Assembly: GCA_017745595.1 (NCBI GenBank) | Contig: WMBV01000021.1 | Coordinates: 1-64,000, forward strand | Direction: 5' to 3' | Length of the DNA: 64,000 bases | DNA from: Bordetella petrii | Lineage (GTDB): Bacteria > Pseudomonadota > Gammaproteobacteria > Burkholderiales > Burkholderiaceae_B | Shown here: in pieces, positions 33,930 through 42,892 of the stretch | Position numbering within the stretch: the stretch's first letter is position 1 | How the letters are laid out: each line of letters opens with the position of its first letter | Program-made: the position numbers and the translations under genes | The notes under the pieces: generated by a model | Seen by the model: only the letters and a program-made list of their open reading frames with translations | Database searches by the model: none | Told to the model about the DNA's origin: nothing

Positions 33930-35366
33930 CTATCCTGCAATTTCTGCAAGATCGGGAAAACTCCGATGCTCGGGACTCGCGCTGACGGCACGCTTGGGCG
34001 GCAGGTGAATCGCGCCCCGGTCGTATGCGTCGTGCGCGGCCTCAGCCAACGCTTCGGATACCGTGGGATGCGCGTGTACGGTCTCAAAGAGGGCGGGCAG
34101 CGTCGCCTCCATTTGCACAGCGAGGGTTGCCTCGCCAAGAAGTTCGGTCACGCCCGCACCGACCATCGAAACGCCGACGATCTGTCGACTCGCTGCGTCG
34201 GCGATAACCTTGACGAAACCCGCATCGGCTTCGTCGGTGATCGCCTTGCCATTGGCCGACAGCGGGAATCGCCCAATGAGCAAGTCACCGTAGCGCATGC
34301 GGGCTTGCGCCTCGGTGCAGCCGACCGCGGCGACCGCGGGGGTGGTGTACATCGCGCGCGGGATAACCTGGCTTGCACGGTGAACGGGCCGCTCCAGCAT
34401 GTCGGCGACCGCACACTCTGCGTCGGCAGCGGCCTTGTGCGCGAGCATAAGACCACCACGAACATCGCCGACGGCCCAGATTCCAGGGACGCTGGTACGG
34501 CAACGATCATCGGTTTCGATCGCGCCGTGGGCGTGTGCGACCCCTGCGGCATCCAGCGCCAACCCATCGGTGCACGGTCGGCGGCCCACCGCCAACAGCA
34601 CCATGTCGGCCGGCACCGCCAAACGCGTCGCGCCACTCGACACTTCGATGCTAAGACTACCTTCGGCCGCCCGAATTCGCTCCACCGCGGTCCCGAGCTC
34701 GTAACGAATTCCGCGCGCCTCGAAGGCCGCGCGCACCGCCGCGCCAAGGTCCGCATCCTCGTCGGCGAGCGGCGCATCGCGCGCCTCAAGCACGACCACC
34801 TCGGTGCCAAAGTCTGAGAAGATCTGGGCGAACTCCTGGCCGAGCACGCCAGCGCCAACCACGGCGAGCCGCCGCGGAAGCGCCTCGATCGACATTGCGC
34901 CGTCGCTGGTGATCACGCCCGGCAGGTCCGCGCCGGGAATGCGCGGAACAATCGGCACCGAACCCGTAGCGATCACGCAGCGGTCGAATCGCTCCGTCTT
35001 GCCGCTCTCCTCGATGCGCACCGCGTGGGGCCCCACGAATTCGGCCCGCCCGCGCAGCCGTTCGATGCGGTGACGACGTATCAGCGTGTGCACGCCTTCC
35101 ACCAGCCGGCTGACTGCGGCCCGCTTGCGCGTCATCACCGCAGCCAGATCCAGCGCGGGCAATGCAGTGCCCGCCAGGGCGGCGGCGTCTCGCCAAACGC
35201 GGCCCTGGTGCAGCAGGCTTTTGGTTGGAATACAGCCGACGTTCAGGCAAGTGCCGCCCAGCTCGCCCGCCTCGACAAGTGCAACCGACAGGCCCGCCTT
35301 GGCCGCGCGTATTGCGGCAGTGTATCCGCCGATACCGCCACCGATCACCAGTAGATCAATGGTCAT
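33930..35366 (-). CDS. lpdA: Dihydrolipoyl dehydrogenase (E3)
   Basis: This 478-aa flavoprotein disulfide reductase has an N-terminal FAD motif LLVIGGGIGGYTAAIRAA and the redox-active disulfide in GGTCLNVGCIPTKSLL. It also has the NAD motif VVGAGVLGQEFAQIF, and the C-terminal HAHPTVSEALAEAAHDA with the catalytic His-Pro. It reoxidises the lipoyl arm of the E2 encoded upstream. The start is set at MTIDLLVI, overlapping the MaoC stop by four bases; 140 upstream codons in the same frame are a shadow of the MaoC gene. Confidence 0.92.
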   Translation of the reverse strand: MTIDLLVIGGGIGGYTAAIRAAKAGLSVALVEAGELGGTCLNVGCIPTKSLLHQGRVWRDAAALAGTALPALDLAAVMTRKRAAVSRLVEGVHTLIRRHRIERLRGRAEFVGPHAVRIEESGKTERFDRCVIATGSVPIVPRIPGADLPGVITSDGAMSIEALPRRLAVVGAGVLGQEFAQIFSDFGTEVVVLEARDAPLADEDADLGAAVRAAFEARGIRYELGTAVERIRAAEGSLSIEVSSGATRLAVPADMVLLAVGRRPCTDGLALDAAGVAHAHGAIETDDRCRTSVPGIWAVGDVRGGLMLAHKAAADAECAVADMLERPVHRASQVIPRAMYTTPAVAAVGCTEAQARMRYGDLLIGRFPLSANGKAITDEADAGFVKVIADAASRQIVGVSMVGAGVTELLGEATLAVQMEATLPALFETVHAHPTVSEALAEAAHDAYDRGAIHLPPKRAVSASPEHRSFPDLAEIAG

Positions 35367-35779
35367 CTGGTGCCTCCATGTTGTTGCAAGTCCCACTCGC
35401 CGTCGATCACGACCGTATCGTGCTGGTTCCGGCAGGCGAACTCGACCGTCGAGAGCGTGCCGTCGTTCGCCGCGCGAACGACGCGCGCGTGGACGCGGAT
35501 CAGGTCCCCCGGTCTGGACGGCGCATGGTAGCGCAGCCGCAGCGCCGTATCCGCGGGCAGCGTCTCGGTGCCTAGCCACGTCTGGATCGACTTGAATACT
35601 GGCTCGAGCGGGATACAGCCATGTGCAATCGTGCCGCCAAAGCCTGCGGCGCGGCCCGCTGCCGGATCGACGTGAACGGTGTTGAAGTCGCCCGACGCGT
35701 GCGCGTACGCATCGATCAATTCTTGCGAGATGGTGATCTCGCAGACGGGCAGGACAATTGGGAATGTGTCTTGGGTCAT
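35363..35779 (-). CDS. MaoC-like hot-dog dehydratase
   Basis: This 138-aa single hot-dog protein has the R-hydratase motif DAYAHASGDFNTVHVDPAAGRAAGFGGTIAHGC (Asp and His catalytic pair). Its ATG overlaps the stop of the upstream FAS1-like gene by four bases, so the two are coupled and may form a heterodimer, as in split MaoC hydratases. It lies inside the 2-oxoacid dehydrogenase operon between E2 and E3, an uncommon place. Confidence 0.86.
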   Translation of the reverse strand: MTQDTFPIVLPVCEITISQELIDAYAHASGDFNTVHVDPAAGRAAGFGGTIAHGCIPLEPVFKSIQTWLGTETLPADTALRLRYHAPSRPGDLIRVHARVVRAANDGTLSTVEFACRNQHDTVVIDGEWDLQQHGGTR

Positions 35780-36177
35780 GGAACAATCGCTACGAAGATG
35801 ACCTCGCACACCAGCTCGCCGCGCTGGTTGCGGGTCACCATCTCATACTTGAGGAAACGACGGCCCTTGCGCTCGAATCGGTCGACGATTCTCAGGCGGG
35901 TTGTCAGCGTGTCGCCCGCGTACGCGGGTACGCCGAAGCGGTCCTCGTCGCCCATGCGCACCGCGCCGGGCGGGAATACCGCATGCTCCCAGCCCAGTCC
36001 GAGCCCATAGGTCAGGCCCATGCTGGTCGGCGCGACGGCCACCGTGCCGGGCGGCGATGGCGGATACCCCATCAACGAGCGGAAGCGCTCGATCTCGTCC
36101 GGACGCAGCTCGACCTGGCGCTCGCACAGCACCTCGTTCAGCACCGCTGTGTCCCAAACGAAGCGGGCATCGATCAT
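35776..36177 (-). CDS. FAS1-like/MaoC N-terminal-type hot-dog protein
   Basis: This protein of about 133 aa has the MaoC N-terminal dehydratase-like pattern (EVLCERQVELRPDEIERFRSLMG, PPGAVRMGDEDRFGVPAYAGDTLTT, RKGRRFLKYEMVTRNQRGELVCE). It lacks the full DxxxxH hydratase motif and is probably the non-catalytic partner of the MaoC protein at 35363. The start MIDARFVWD lies 2 nt from the E2 stop. The longer open frame runs into the E2 gene and is rejected. Confidence 0.8.
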   Translation of the reverse strand: MIDARFVWDTAVLNEVLCERQVELRPDEIERFRSLMGYPPSPPGTVAVAPTSMGLTYGLGLGWEHAVFPPGAVRMGDEDRFGVPAYAGDTLTTRLRIVDRFERKGRRFLKYEMVTRNQRGELVCEVIFVAIVP

Positions 36178-36179
36178 CG

Positions 36180-37493
36180 TCACCTCATCACCGAGAGCAG
36201 CCGCTGCGGCTGCTCGAGCAGCGCCTTCAGCCTGGCGCGGAACCGGCCGGCCAATGCGCCGTCGATTAGCCGGTGGTCGTAGGTCATGCTCAGCCACATC
36301 GTCGGGCGCACCATGGTCACGCCATCGCATGCGATGACATCGTCCGCGATCCGACCAATGCCGAGCATCGTCGACTGCGGCGGGTTCAGGATCGGCGTCT
36401 CGAAGTCGCCGCCGTACGAGCCGAAGTTGCTCAACGTGGACACGCCGCCCTGCAGATCCGCCGCCGCGAGGCGCCCGGCGCGCGCGCGCTCGATAAGGGC
36501 CTTGCGGGCTGCGGAGAGCTCGACGAGCGACAGACGATCTACATCGCGCAGCACCGGAGCCACCAGTCCGTCGTCCAGCGCGATCGCAAGGCCTATGTCG
36601 ACGGTGTCGGCCGAGACGATCTCATTGCCGTCTATCCACTCCCGGACCGAGGGTGTCTCTGACAGCGCGACGGCCATGCACTTGAGCACGATATCGGTAA
36701 CAGTAATCCGCGCTCCGATCGCCTCGGCGTCGGCGACGAGCAGCCTGCGTAACTGCTCGGCCTCACCCATGTCGACGCGTGTGAAGGCGGACATCTGCGC
36801 CGATCCGGCAAGGCTGGCGGTCATCCGCTGGCTGATCACGCGGCGCATGCCCGCCAGTGGACGGCGGCGCGGTGGCGCGGCCGCGACGCCGCGTTGGGCC
36901 ACCGTGTCCGCGGAGGCCTTGGGCGTCTCAGCTCCGGCAGACTGTGCCTCTGCCTGCTCGACGTCGCGCCTGAGCACAACCCCGCCCGGTCCGCTTCCGT
37001 CGAGCGTGGACACGTCGATGCCGCGCTCGGCTGCGATGCGCCGGGCCACCGGCGACACGAGCTTGCGGACATCGGCTCGATCGCTCGGCACGAACAGCAC
37101 GGCAGGATGCGCTGCGCTTTCGGGCGAGTGCAACGATGCGGGCGACGAGGATGCAGGCGCCGATGGAGGCAACGTCGGCGATGCCGGAATCAAGGGCTCT
37201 ACAGGGGAGGCCGCTGTCCCAGAGGAAGCGGCGCCGCCGTGACCTCGTGCGGAGGGCGGCTGCTCGTGCAACCGTCCGACCACCGCGCCTATCGGAAGCG
37301 TGACGTCGATGCCGACCACGCGTTCGAGCCAGCCGTCGGCCTCGGCGGCCACCTCGTAGGCAACCTTGTCGGTCTCAAGCGTGAACAGCGGCTGGCCCCG
37401 GGCGACTGACTCGCCATCGGCGCGGTGCCATTCAATGACCGTGCCTTCTTCCATGGTGAGGCCAAGCTTTGGAACAATAATATCGACCGTCAT
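36180..37493 (-). CDS. Dihydrolipoamide acyltransferase (E2)
   Basis: This protein of about 437 aa has three parts. The lipoyl domain is at residues 1-78 (ETDKVAYEV with the lipoylated Lys). A proline/alanine/serine linker leads to a subunit-binding domain (KLVSPVARRIAAERGIDVSTLDGSGPGG). The C-terminal catalytic domain ends in TYDHRLIDGALAGRF, with the catalytic His and Asp. It moves the acyl group from E1 to CoA. The start MTVDIIVPK lies one base before the E1beta stop. Confidence 0.9.
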   Translation of the reverse strand: MTVDIIVPKLGLTMEEGTVIEWHRADGESVARGQPLFTLETDKVAYEVAAEADGWLERVVGIDVTLPIGAVVGRLHEQPPSARGHGGAASSGTAASPVEPLIPASPTLPPSAPASSSPASLHSPESAAHPAVLFVPSDRADVRKLVSPVARRIAAERGIDVSTLDGSGPGGVVLRRDVEQAEAQSAGAETPKASADTVAQRGVAAAPPRRRPLAGMRRVISQRMTASLAGSAQMSAFTRVDMGEAEQLRRLLVADAEAIGARITVTDIVLKCMAVALSETPSVREWIDGNEIVSADTVDIGLAIALDDGLVAPVLRDVDRLSLVELSAARKALIERARAGRLAAADLQGGVSTLSNFGSYGGDFETPILNPPQSTMLGIGRIADDVIACDGVTMVRPTMWLSMTYDHRLIDGALAGRFRARLKALLEQPQRLLSVMR

Positions 37494-37494
37494 A

Positions 37495-38472
37495 TCAAGC
37501 CACCATCTCGCGCACGGTTGCTGCGATACGGTCCGCGTTGGGGTGCAGGTACGCCTCGAAGCCCTTGCCGAAAGGCTGCGGCGTAAAAGGCGGCGTAAGG
37601 CAGCGTACCGGCGCGTCCAAGTGGTAGAACGCGTGGGCCATGATTTCGGAAGCGACCTCCGCGCCGAACCCGAAGTGCTTGTGGGCGGATGTGACCACCA
37701 GCGCGCGATTGGTGCGCTTGACCGATGCCACGATCGTCTCAATATCGAGCGGCGCGATGGTGCGCGGGTCGATCACCTCGATCTCGATGCCATCGCGCGC
37801 GAGCGCCTCGGCCGCCTGCACCGCCTTGGCCACCATCAACCCGGTAGCGATCACGGTCACATCGCGCCCGGGCCGCTTGATGTCGGCCACGCCGATAGGA
37901 ACGATCGCGTCATCGCCGTCGGGCACGTCCTCTCTCATGCGATGCAGGCCCAAGTGTTCAATGAAGATCACCGGGTTGTCGTCGCGCACGGCTGCCTTCA
38001 ACAGCCCCTTGGCGTCGCGCGGCGTGCTGGGCATCAGCACCTTCAGGCCCGGCACGTGACCAACCCAGGCTTCGAGCGACTGCGAGTGGTGCGGACCGAT
38101 GCCCATCTCGGCGGCCACCAGCGTGCGCACGACCAGCGGCATCCGGTACATGCCGGCGTATAGGTACTGCACTTTCGCCGCCTGGTTCGCGATCTGGTCG
38201 AGGCACAGGCCGAAAAAATCCATGAACATCACCTCGACGATCGGCCGCTTTCCCGCCATCGCGGCACCGACCCCCAGGCCGACGATGATCTCCTCGCTGA
38301 TGGGCGTGTCGCGTACACGCAGTTGCCCAAACGCGTCGAATAGCCCGCGCGAGCCCCCGAACGCGCCGCCCGCCGCACCCACGTCCTCGCCAATAAGGAA
38401 CACGCCATCGTCGCGGGCCATCTCCTCGCGGATTCCGTCGATGATCGCCCAGCAGTAGTTCTTGCTTGCCAT
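37495..38472 (-). CDS. 2-oxoacid/acetoin dehydrogenase E1 beta subunit
   Basis: This protein of about 325 aa is a transketolase-type E1beta. Signatures are GVFLIGEDVGAAGGAFGGSRGLFDAFG, TPISEEIIVGLGVGAAMAG, and FMDFFGLCLDQIANQAAKVQYLYAG. It supplies the thiamine-activating glutamate (E of SEE) and C-terminal half of the active site. I start at MASKNYCWA (AGGAG upstream). With E1alpha it decarboxylates a 2-oxoacid or cleaves an alpha-diketone such as acetoin. Confidence 0.9.
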   Translation of the reverse strand: MASKNYCWAIIDGIREEMARDDGVFLIGEDVGAAGGAFGGSRGLFDAFGQLRVRDTPISEEIIVGLGVGAAMAGKRPIVEVMFMDFFGLCLDQIANQAAKVQYLYAGMYRMPLVVRTLVAAEMGIGPHHSQSLEAWVGHVPGLKVLMPSTPRDAKGLLKAAVRDDNPVIFIEHLGLHRMREDVPDGDDAIVPIGVADIKRPGRDVTVIATGLMVAKAVQAAEALARDGIEIEVIDPRTIAPLDIETIVASVKRTNRALVVTSAHKHFGFGAEVASEIMAHAFYHLDAPVRCLTPPFTPQPFGKGFEAYLHPNADRIAATVREMVA

Positions 38473-38488
38473 GTGTCCGAGGCTCCTG

Positions 38489-39574
38489 TCAGTCGGCAAA
38501 TACATGTTGCAGCGCACCCTCAGGGTCCGGCAACGGGCTGTCGATCGCAAAGCGGATCGCGGCTGCGACTTCGTTATGGACCTCGCTCGCAAGGCGTTCC
38601 GCCTCGGACGCATCCAGGCTTCCCGCAGCACATGCGCGCTCGCGAAACCTCAGCACCGGATCTCGCGCCTTCCAGCGCGCCTCTTCCTCGCGCGTACGGT
38701 AGTTGCGCGGGTCGCCCTGAAAGTGCCCGTCCCACCGGTAGGTTTGAAGCTCAAGCAGGGTGGGACCCTCGCCCCGGCGCGCCCGGGCGACGGCCTCGCG
38801 TGCGGCCTCGTGCACCGCCTCGACATCGTTGCCGTCGACCGAGCAGCCGGCAATGCCGTAGCCGTCGGCGCGACGGGCGACCGAGGTTTCACCCACCGTG
38901 TCGGCAAACGGCGTCATTTCCGCGTACAGATTGTTCTCGCAGACAAAGAGCACCGGCAGCTTCCAGGCGGCGGCGAGGTTCAGAGACTCGTGGAACGAAC
39001 CCTGGTTGCTGGCGCCTTCGCCGAAGAACGCCACCGCGACTCGGTCGATGCCGTCAAGTACGGCCGCGTACGCGGCGCCGACCGCATGCGGGATGCCGCC
39101 GCCCACGATTCCGTTCCCGCCAAGCACCCCGATGTTCGGGTCGGCAGCGTGCATCTCGCCGCCGCGACCGCCGCAAATGCCGGTCGCGCGTCCGAACATC
39201 TCGGCCATCATCGGGGCGAGCGCCATCCCTTTGGCGAGGTAGTGTCCCCGGCCCCGGTGGGTGCTGACGATCCAGTCGTCTTGCCGTAGCGCTTCACAGA
39301 CGCCGACCGCACAAGCTTCCTGTCCGAGATAGGAATGGATGTAGCCGGGAAACAGATTCTTCGAGAATGCGTCAGCAAGTTGGGATTCGCATTCGCGCAC
39401 CCGCAGCATCGAGCGAAGGAAGACCCGCGCCCGCTCCGGAGTGGCAGACGGCGGGCTCGTAACGGCGGCCTCTGCAGTTTTTTCCTTTCGCTTTTCAGCC
39501 GCGGACACGCCCCGCCCCTTTCCCTCGGCTTTGCGCGCCGGGGCCGTTGCACCACGCCGATTCATACTTGTCAT
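38489..39574 (-). CDS. 2-oxoacid/acetoin dehydrogenase E1 alpha subunit
   Basis: This protein of about 361 aa carries the thiamine pyrophosphate site GEGASNQGSFHESLNLAAAWKLPVLFVCENNLYA and the phosphorylation-loop region HTHRGRGHYLAKG-like (STHRGRGHYLAKG). The spacing GGRGGEMHAADPNIGVLGGNGIVGGG is characteristic of acetoin-type E1. An extra basic N-terminus (RRGATAPARKAEGKGRGVSAAEKRKEK) is unusual. Two ATGs near the start are possible; I use the one at 39574. Confidence 0.88.
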   Translation of the reverse strand: MTSMNRRGATAPARKAEGKGRGVSAAEKRKEKTAEAAVTSPPSATPERARVFLRSMLRVRECESQLADAFSKNLFPGYIHSYLGQEACAVGVCEALRQDDWIVSTHRGRGHYLAKGMALAPMMAEMFGRATGICGGRGGEMHAADPNIGVLGGNGIVGGGIPHAVGAAYAAVLDGIDRVAVAFFGEGASNQGSFHESLNLAAAWKLPVLFVCENNLYAEMTPFADTVGETSVARRADGYGIAGCSVDGNDVEAVHEAAREAVARARRGEGPTLLELQTYRWDGHFQGDPRNYRTREEEARWKARDPVLRFRERACAAGSLDASEAERLASEVHNEVAAAIRFAIDSPLPDPEGALQHVFAD

Positions 39575-39602
39575 TGAGTCCACCCTTGTCCGTAGGGCCA
39601 AT

Positions 39603-40784
39603 CTAGTAGCTGCGAGGCAGATCCAGCTCACGCTCGGCGAGGTAATTCAGCACCATGTCGTTGTTGACCGGGGCAACCCGCTGCAGGCGAGCCTCGATCC
39701 AATGACGGCCAACGTGATACTCGCGGGCGTAGGAATATCCACCGAACACCTGCATGGCCGTATCGGTGGCCTGGAACTCTGCCTCGGTCGCCAGATACTT
39801 TGCGGCGTTTGCGAGCGTGCCGATCGCCGAAGCGCCTTGCTCCGCATAGGCGTCAAGCGCCGCGCAGACAACCTCGGACGCGGCCAGGATCTGCACGTAG
39901 GATTTGGCAAGCGGGTGCTGAACCGCTTGGTTCTTTCCGATCTGCCGGCCAAAGACGACGCGGTCTTGGGCATACTGCCGCGCGTTCAGCAAAGCCCAGC
40001 GACCAATCCCGAGCGCCTCCGACGCGAGGAAGAGCCGCTCTGCGTTGAGGCTGTGCAGAATATGGTAGAATCCTTGCCCCACCTCGCCGATGATGTCGGA
40101 CTCGGGGATCGGGTGGTCGCTGAAGAACACCTCGCACGAAGGAACTGCGTTGCGCCCGATTTTCGGAATCGCGCGCACTTCCACGGTATCTGCCCGCAAA
40201 TCGGTCAGGAATAGCGTGAGTCCATTGCCTCGTCTTTCGCCAGGAGCGGGCGTGCTAGTGCGTGCGAGCAACAGAATTTTGTCACCGCGCAGCGCCCCCG
40301 AGTTCCACACTTTCGAGCCGTTGACGATATACCGGCCGTCCTTCAGCACCCCTGCCGTCTTGATCTTAGTGGTATCGGTTCCGGCATCCGGCTCCGTCAC
40401 GCCGAAGGTAACGAACAGCTTGCCCTCTGCGATCTGCGGCAAATACTTCTGTTTCTGCTCCTCGGTGCCGAACGTCGAGATCGCCGGTACGGCAAGCAGC
40501 GGAATGTGCACCGAGGCGCACGCGTTCTGCCCGCCTCCGCCGGCGGCGACCTCCTCCAAAGCGGCCGCCATTTCGCTGATGGTTCCGCCACTGCCGCCGT
40601 ACTCCGTAGGGACAAGAATGCTGAGGAAGCCTGATTTTGCAAAGTCCTGGTAGAACTCTTCCGGAAATTCGTGTTCAAGGTCATGCTTGTCCCAGTAGTC
40701 CAACGGAAATTTGGAACACAACGACTGGACAGCCCGGCGAATCTCGCTTTCACGATCCAGATGGGGAAAGAAGGGAGTCGACAT
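39603..40784 (-). CDS. Acyl-CoA dehydrogenase
   Basis: This 393-aa flavoprotein belongs to the acyl-CoA dehydrogenase family. Landmarks are VPTEYGGSGGTISEMAAALEEVA, FVTFGVTEPDAGTDTTKI, GRQIGKNQAVQHPLA and QVFGGYSYAREYHVGRHW. It introduces a 2,3 double bond into an acyl-CoA. It precedes E1alpha by 28 nt and follows a MaoC gene, so beta-oxidation-like steps and oxoacid cleavage are encoded in a single operon. Confidence 0.9.
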   Translation of the reverse strand: MSTPFFPHLDRESEIRRAVQSLCSKFPLDYWDKHDLEHEFPEEFYQDFAKSGFLSILVPTEYGGSGGTISEMAAALEEVAAGGGGQNACASVHIPLLAVPAISTFGTEEQKQKYLPQIAEGKLFVTFGVTEPDAGTDTTKIKTAGVLKDGRYIVNGSKVWNSGALRGDKILLLARTSTPAPGERRGNGLTLFLTDLRADTVEVRAIPKIGRNAVPSCEVFFSDHPIPESDIIGEVGQGFYHILHSLNAERLFLASEALGIGRWALLNARQYAQDRVVFGRQIGKNQAVQHPLAKSYVQILAASEVVCAALDAYAEQGASAIGTLANAAKYLATEAEFQATDTAMQVFGGYSYAREYHVGRHWIEARLQRVAPVNNDMVLNYLAERELDLPRSY

Positions 40785-40937
40785 ATAGGTCTCGCTTGGT
40801 TGTTTGCAGATGAAGTAATTGGTCAGCCGGATGGTTGATCTGGTGGCGTCCGCCCCATGCTCTGCATACGGCAGGCTCTCGTTGCTACCGGCAAACTTTG
40901 CGCGACGTCAACGACGGCAGACCGTAGAGCAGCCCGA

Positions 40938-41390
40938 TCATGCGGCAGCACTCTGAGAGAAGAGCCAAGTGGCGTTGAAGTCGACAGGCACGGAGTCGCC
41001 TTGGTTAAGCACCGAAACGCGCCCCTCTACAACGCTCCGATCGGAACGGTTCTTGGTCGCCCGCACACTCAGAATCTCGATGGAGACATGAATGGTGTCC
41101 CCGGGGAAAACCGGTTTGTAGAACCTCAAGGCGTCGAAACCGAGAGCGGCGACCAGATGCGTCATGTCCATGGCTTCTTCGATCATGCCGGCAGCGATCG
41201 CTACGGCGAGGAATCCGGGACAAATGCGTCGACCGTAGATGCTGTTCTTCTTGCTATATTCTTCGTCGCGAAAGATTGGGAGCGTCAATCCCGAGAAGCC
41301 AACGAAGTTGACCAAGTCCGTTTCTGTGATTGTGCGGCCCGAGCTTACGAAAGTCTGCCCGATCTCGTAGCCATTGGATGAGTTCGACAT
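40938..41390 (-). CDS. MaoC-family dehydratase
   Basis: This 150-aa hot-dog protein has YEIGQTFVSSGRTITETDLVNFVGFSG at the N-terminus and ICPGFLAVAIAAGMIEEAMDMTHLVAALGFDALRFYKPVFPGDTIH, matching MaoC/NodN dehydratases. In place of the usual D-x-N-P-x-H it reads FSGLTLPIF, so the catalytic pair is uncertain. It lies 32 nt downstream of the CoA-transferase gene. Confidence 0.82.
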   Translation of the reverse strand: MSNSSNGYEIGQTFVSSGRTITETDLVNFVGFSGLTLPIFRDEEYSKKNSIYGRRICPGFLAVAIAAGMIEEAMDMTHLVAALGFDALRFYKPVFPGDTIHVSIEILSVRATKNRSDRSVVEGRVSVLNQGDSVPVDFNATWLFSQSAAA

Positions 41391-41422
41391 TTCCAGTTCC
41401 GATCCTCAGCTGCTGCTTAACT

Positions 41423-42646
41423 TCAAACGCTCGGCTCAAGTGGCGCGGAAGGCTGACCGCCCAGTTCGACGAGTCGCTCGATCTCATCTTGGGGAAGACC
41501 CAGTTCTTGCAGGACTTCGGTGGTGTGCTCTCCGAGTCGGGGAGCGTGGCGACGAAGCCTGTACGGCGTCGCGCCGAATCGCACGGGCGACTTGAGAGCG
41601 TGATATCTGCCCTCGGTCGGGTGCTCGGCTGGCTCCATGAATGACGTGGCGGCTACATGCGGATCGTGCTTCAGTTCGTCCAGCCGCAATACCGGCATGC
41701 AAGGAATACTGACAGCGTCGCAGAACGCAACCCATTCCTGCGTGGTGTGCAACAGCGCGTGCTCCGCCACGAGCCCATAAAGGCTGTCCACATTGATGAC
41801 GCGATCGGTAATTCGCCGGTAGCGCGCATCGTCCGCGAGTTCCGGCCTGCCGATGAAAGCGAAGAAGTCCTTCCAGTTGCGATCTGAATAGGGAAGAATG
41901 CAGGCCCAGCTGTCACGCGTCCGGTAGGGTTTCCGGTTTTTTGACAGCTGGCGTTTGAACCCGGCCGGTCCCAGTGGCGGCTCGAATGCCGCGGGCCCGA
42001 AATGTTCCACCAGCATGAAATCGATGGCGACCTCGAACATGGGAACCTCGACCTCCTGGCCTTCGGCGTAGCGCTCGCGGTGAAGCAAGGCTCCTAGTAC
42101 GGCCGAAACGATGGCCTGGCCAGCGATCTTGTCGCAGAGCGCAGTCGGGGCGTAACCCGCCTGCCCTGTGGCCTGTTCAACAAGCCCGCTGAGCCCACAG
42201 CCGGCCTGGATAAGATCGTCGTAGGCTGCCTTGTCTCCGTATGGCCCCTCTCGGTTGAATCCATGCGCCGCACACAGTACCAAGAGTGGATTGATCTCTT
42301 TAACGCGGTTCCACGTCAGGCCGGCGCGTGCGGCAGCCTGCGGACGCAGGTTGTGGACCAGCACGTCCGAGGTAGCGATTAATTTGCGAAGCGCATCCGC
42401 GGCGCCGGCGTCCTTGAGATTCAGCTGGACGCTGCGCTTGTTGCGGTGAAGATTCAATATCGACCCGCTCATCAGTTGATTGCGCAGCGGTCCGTAACCG
42501 CGAAACGAATCCCCTTCCGGCGATTCAATCTTGATCACGTCGGCACCCATGTCCGCGAGAATTCGAGTCCCGTATGGGCCCATGATCACGGTGGTGAGAT
42601 CGAGGATCCGGATGCCCGAAAGCGGGCCGATTCGAGAGCTGTCCAA
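41423..42646 (-). CDS. CaiB/BaiF family III CoA-transferase
   Basis: This 407-aa CoA-transferase has the start motif LSGIRILDLTTVIMGPYGTRILADMGADVIKIESPEGD. It also has LNLHRNKRSVQLNLKD, the segment SDVLVHNLRPQAAARAGL and AYDDLIQAGCGLSGL containing the catalytic Asp. It would form the CoA ester that the acyl-CoA dehydrogenase and MaoC enzymes then process. The start is a TTG with AGGACT upstream. It is the first gene of the operon. Confidence 0.88.
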   Translation of the reverse strand: MDSSRIGPLSGIRILDLTTVIMGPYGTRILADMGADVIKIESPEGDSFRGYGPLRNQLMSGSILNLHRNKRSVQLNLKDAGAADALRKLIATSDVLVHNLRPQAAARAGLTWNRVKEINPLLVLCAAHGFNREGPYGDKAAYDDLIQAGCGLSGLVEQATGQAGYAPTALCDKIAGQAIVSAVLGALLHRERYAEGQEVEVPMFEVAIDFMLVEHFGPAAFEPPLGPAGFKRQLSKNRKPYRTRDSWACILPYSDRNWKDFFAFIGRPELADDARYRRITDRVINVDSLYGLVAEHALLHTTQEWVAFCDAVSIPCMPVLRLDELKHDPHVAATSFMEPAEHPTEGRYHALKSPVRFGATPYRLRRHAPRLGEHTTEVLQELGLPQDEIERLVELGGQPSAPLEPSV

Positions 42647-42717
42647 GTTGAGTCCTGCCTGTTAGGGAATGGACTAATGCTAATGTGAACTTCGCCCGAT
42701 TTCGCAGATGGGATTCG

Positions 42718-42759
42718 CGGGTAAACCCGTTAAATGCGGCAACGCCATCACATATGTGA
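42718..42759. promoter_or_regulatory. Two palindromes in the divergent promoter region
   Basis: CGGGT-AA-ACCCG (42718-42729) and TCACATATGTGA (42748-42759) lie between the divergent CoA-transferase operon and the Bug operon. Both are perfect dyads and are candidate regulator sites. No clear promoter box is visible in this 246-nt gap. Confidence 0.35.
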
Positions 42760-42892
42760 ACACCGCACACGCGCGGCCTGCGCGCGCGACATGATTTCCA
42801 CACCGCGGTGCCCAAAATGGCTCTGCTGAGTCGATGGCCGATGCTTGCCTGACGACGACATCAAGATCAATTCCTAGAAAAGGAGACATTCA

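Noticed and set aside
34148-34858. Second minus-strand frame inside the E3 gene
   Set aside because: It is a frame-shifted shadow of the dihydrolipoyl dehydrogenase gene, which has all its cofactor motifs in the main frame.
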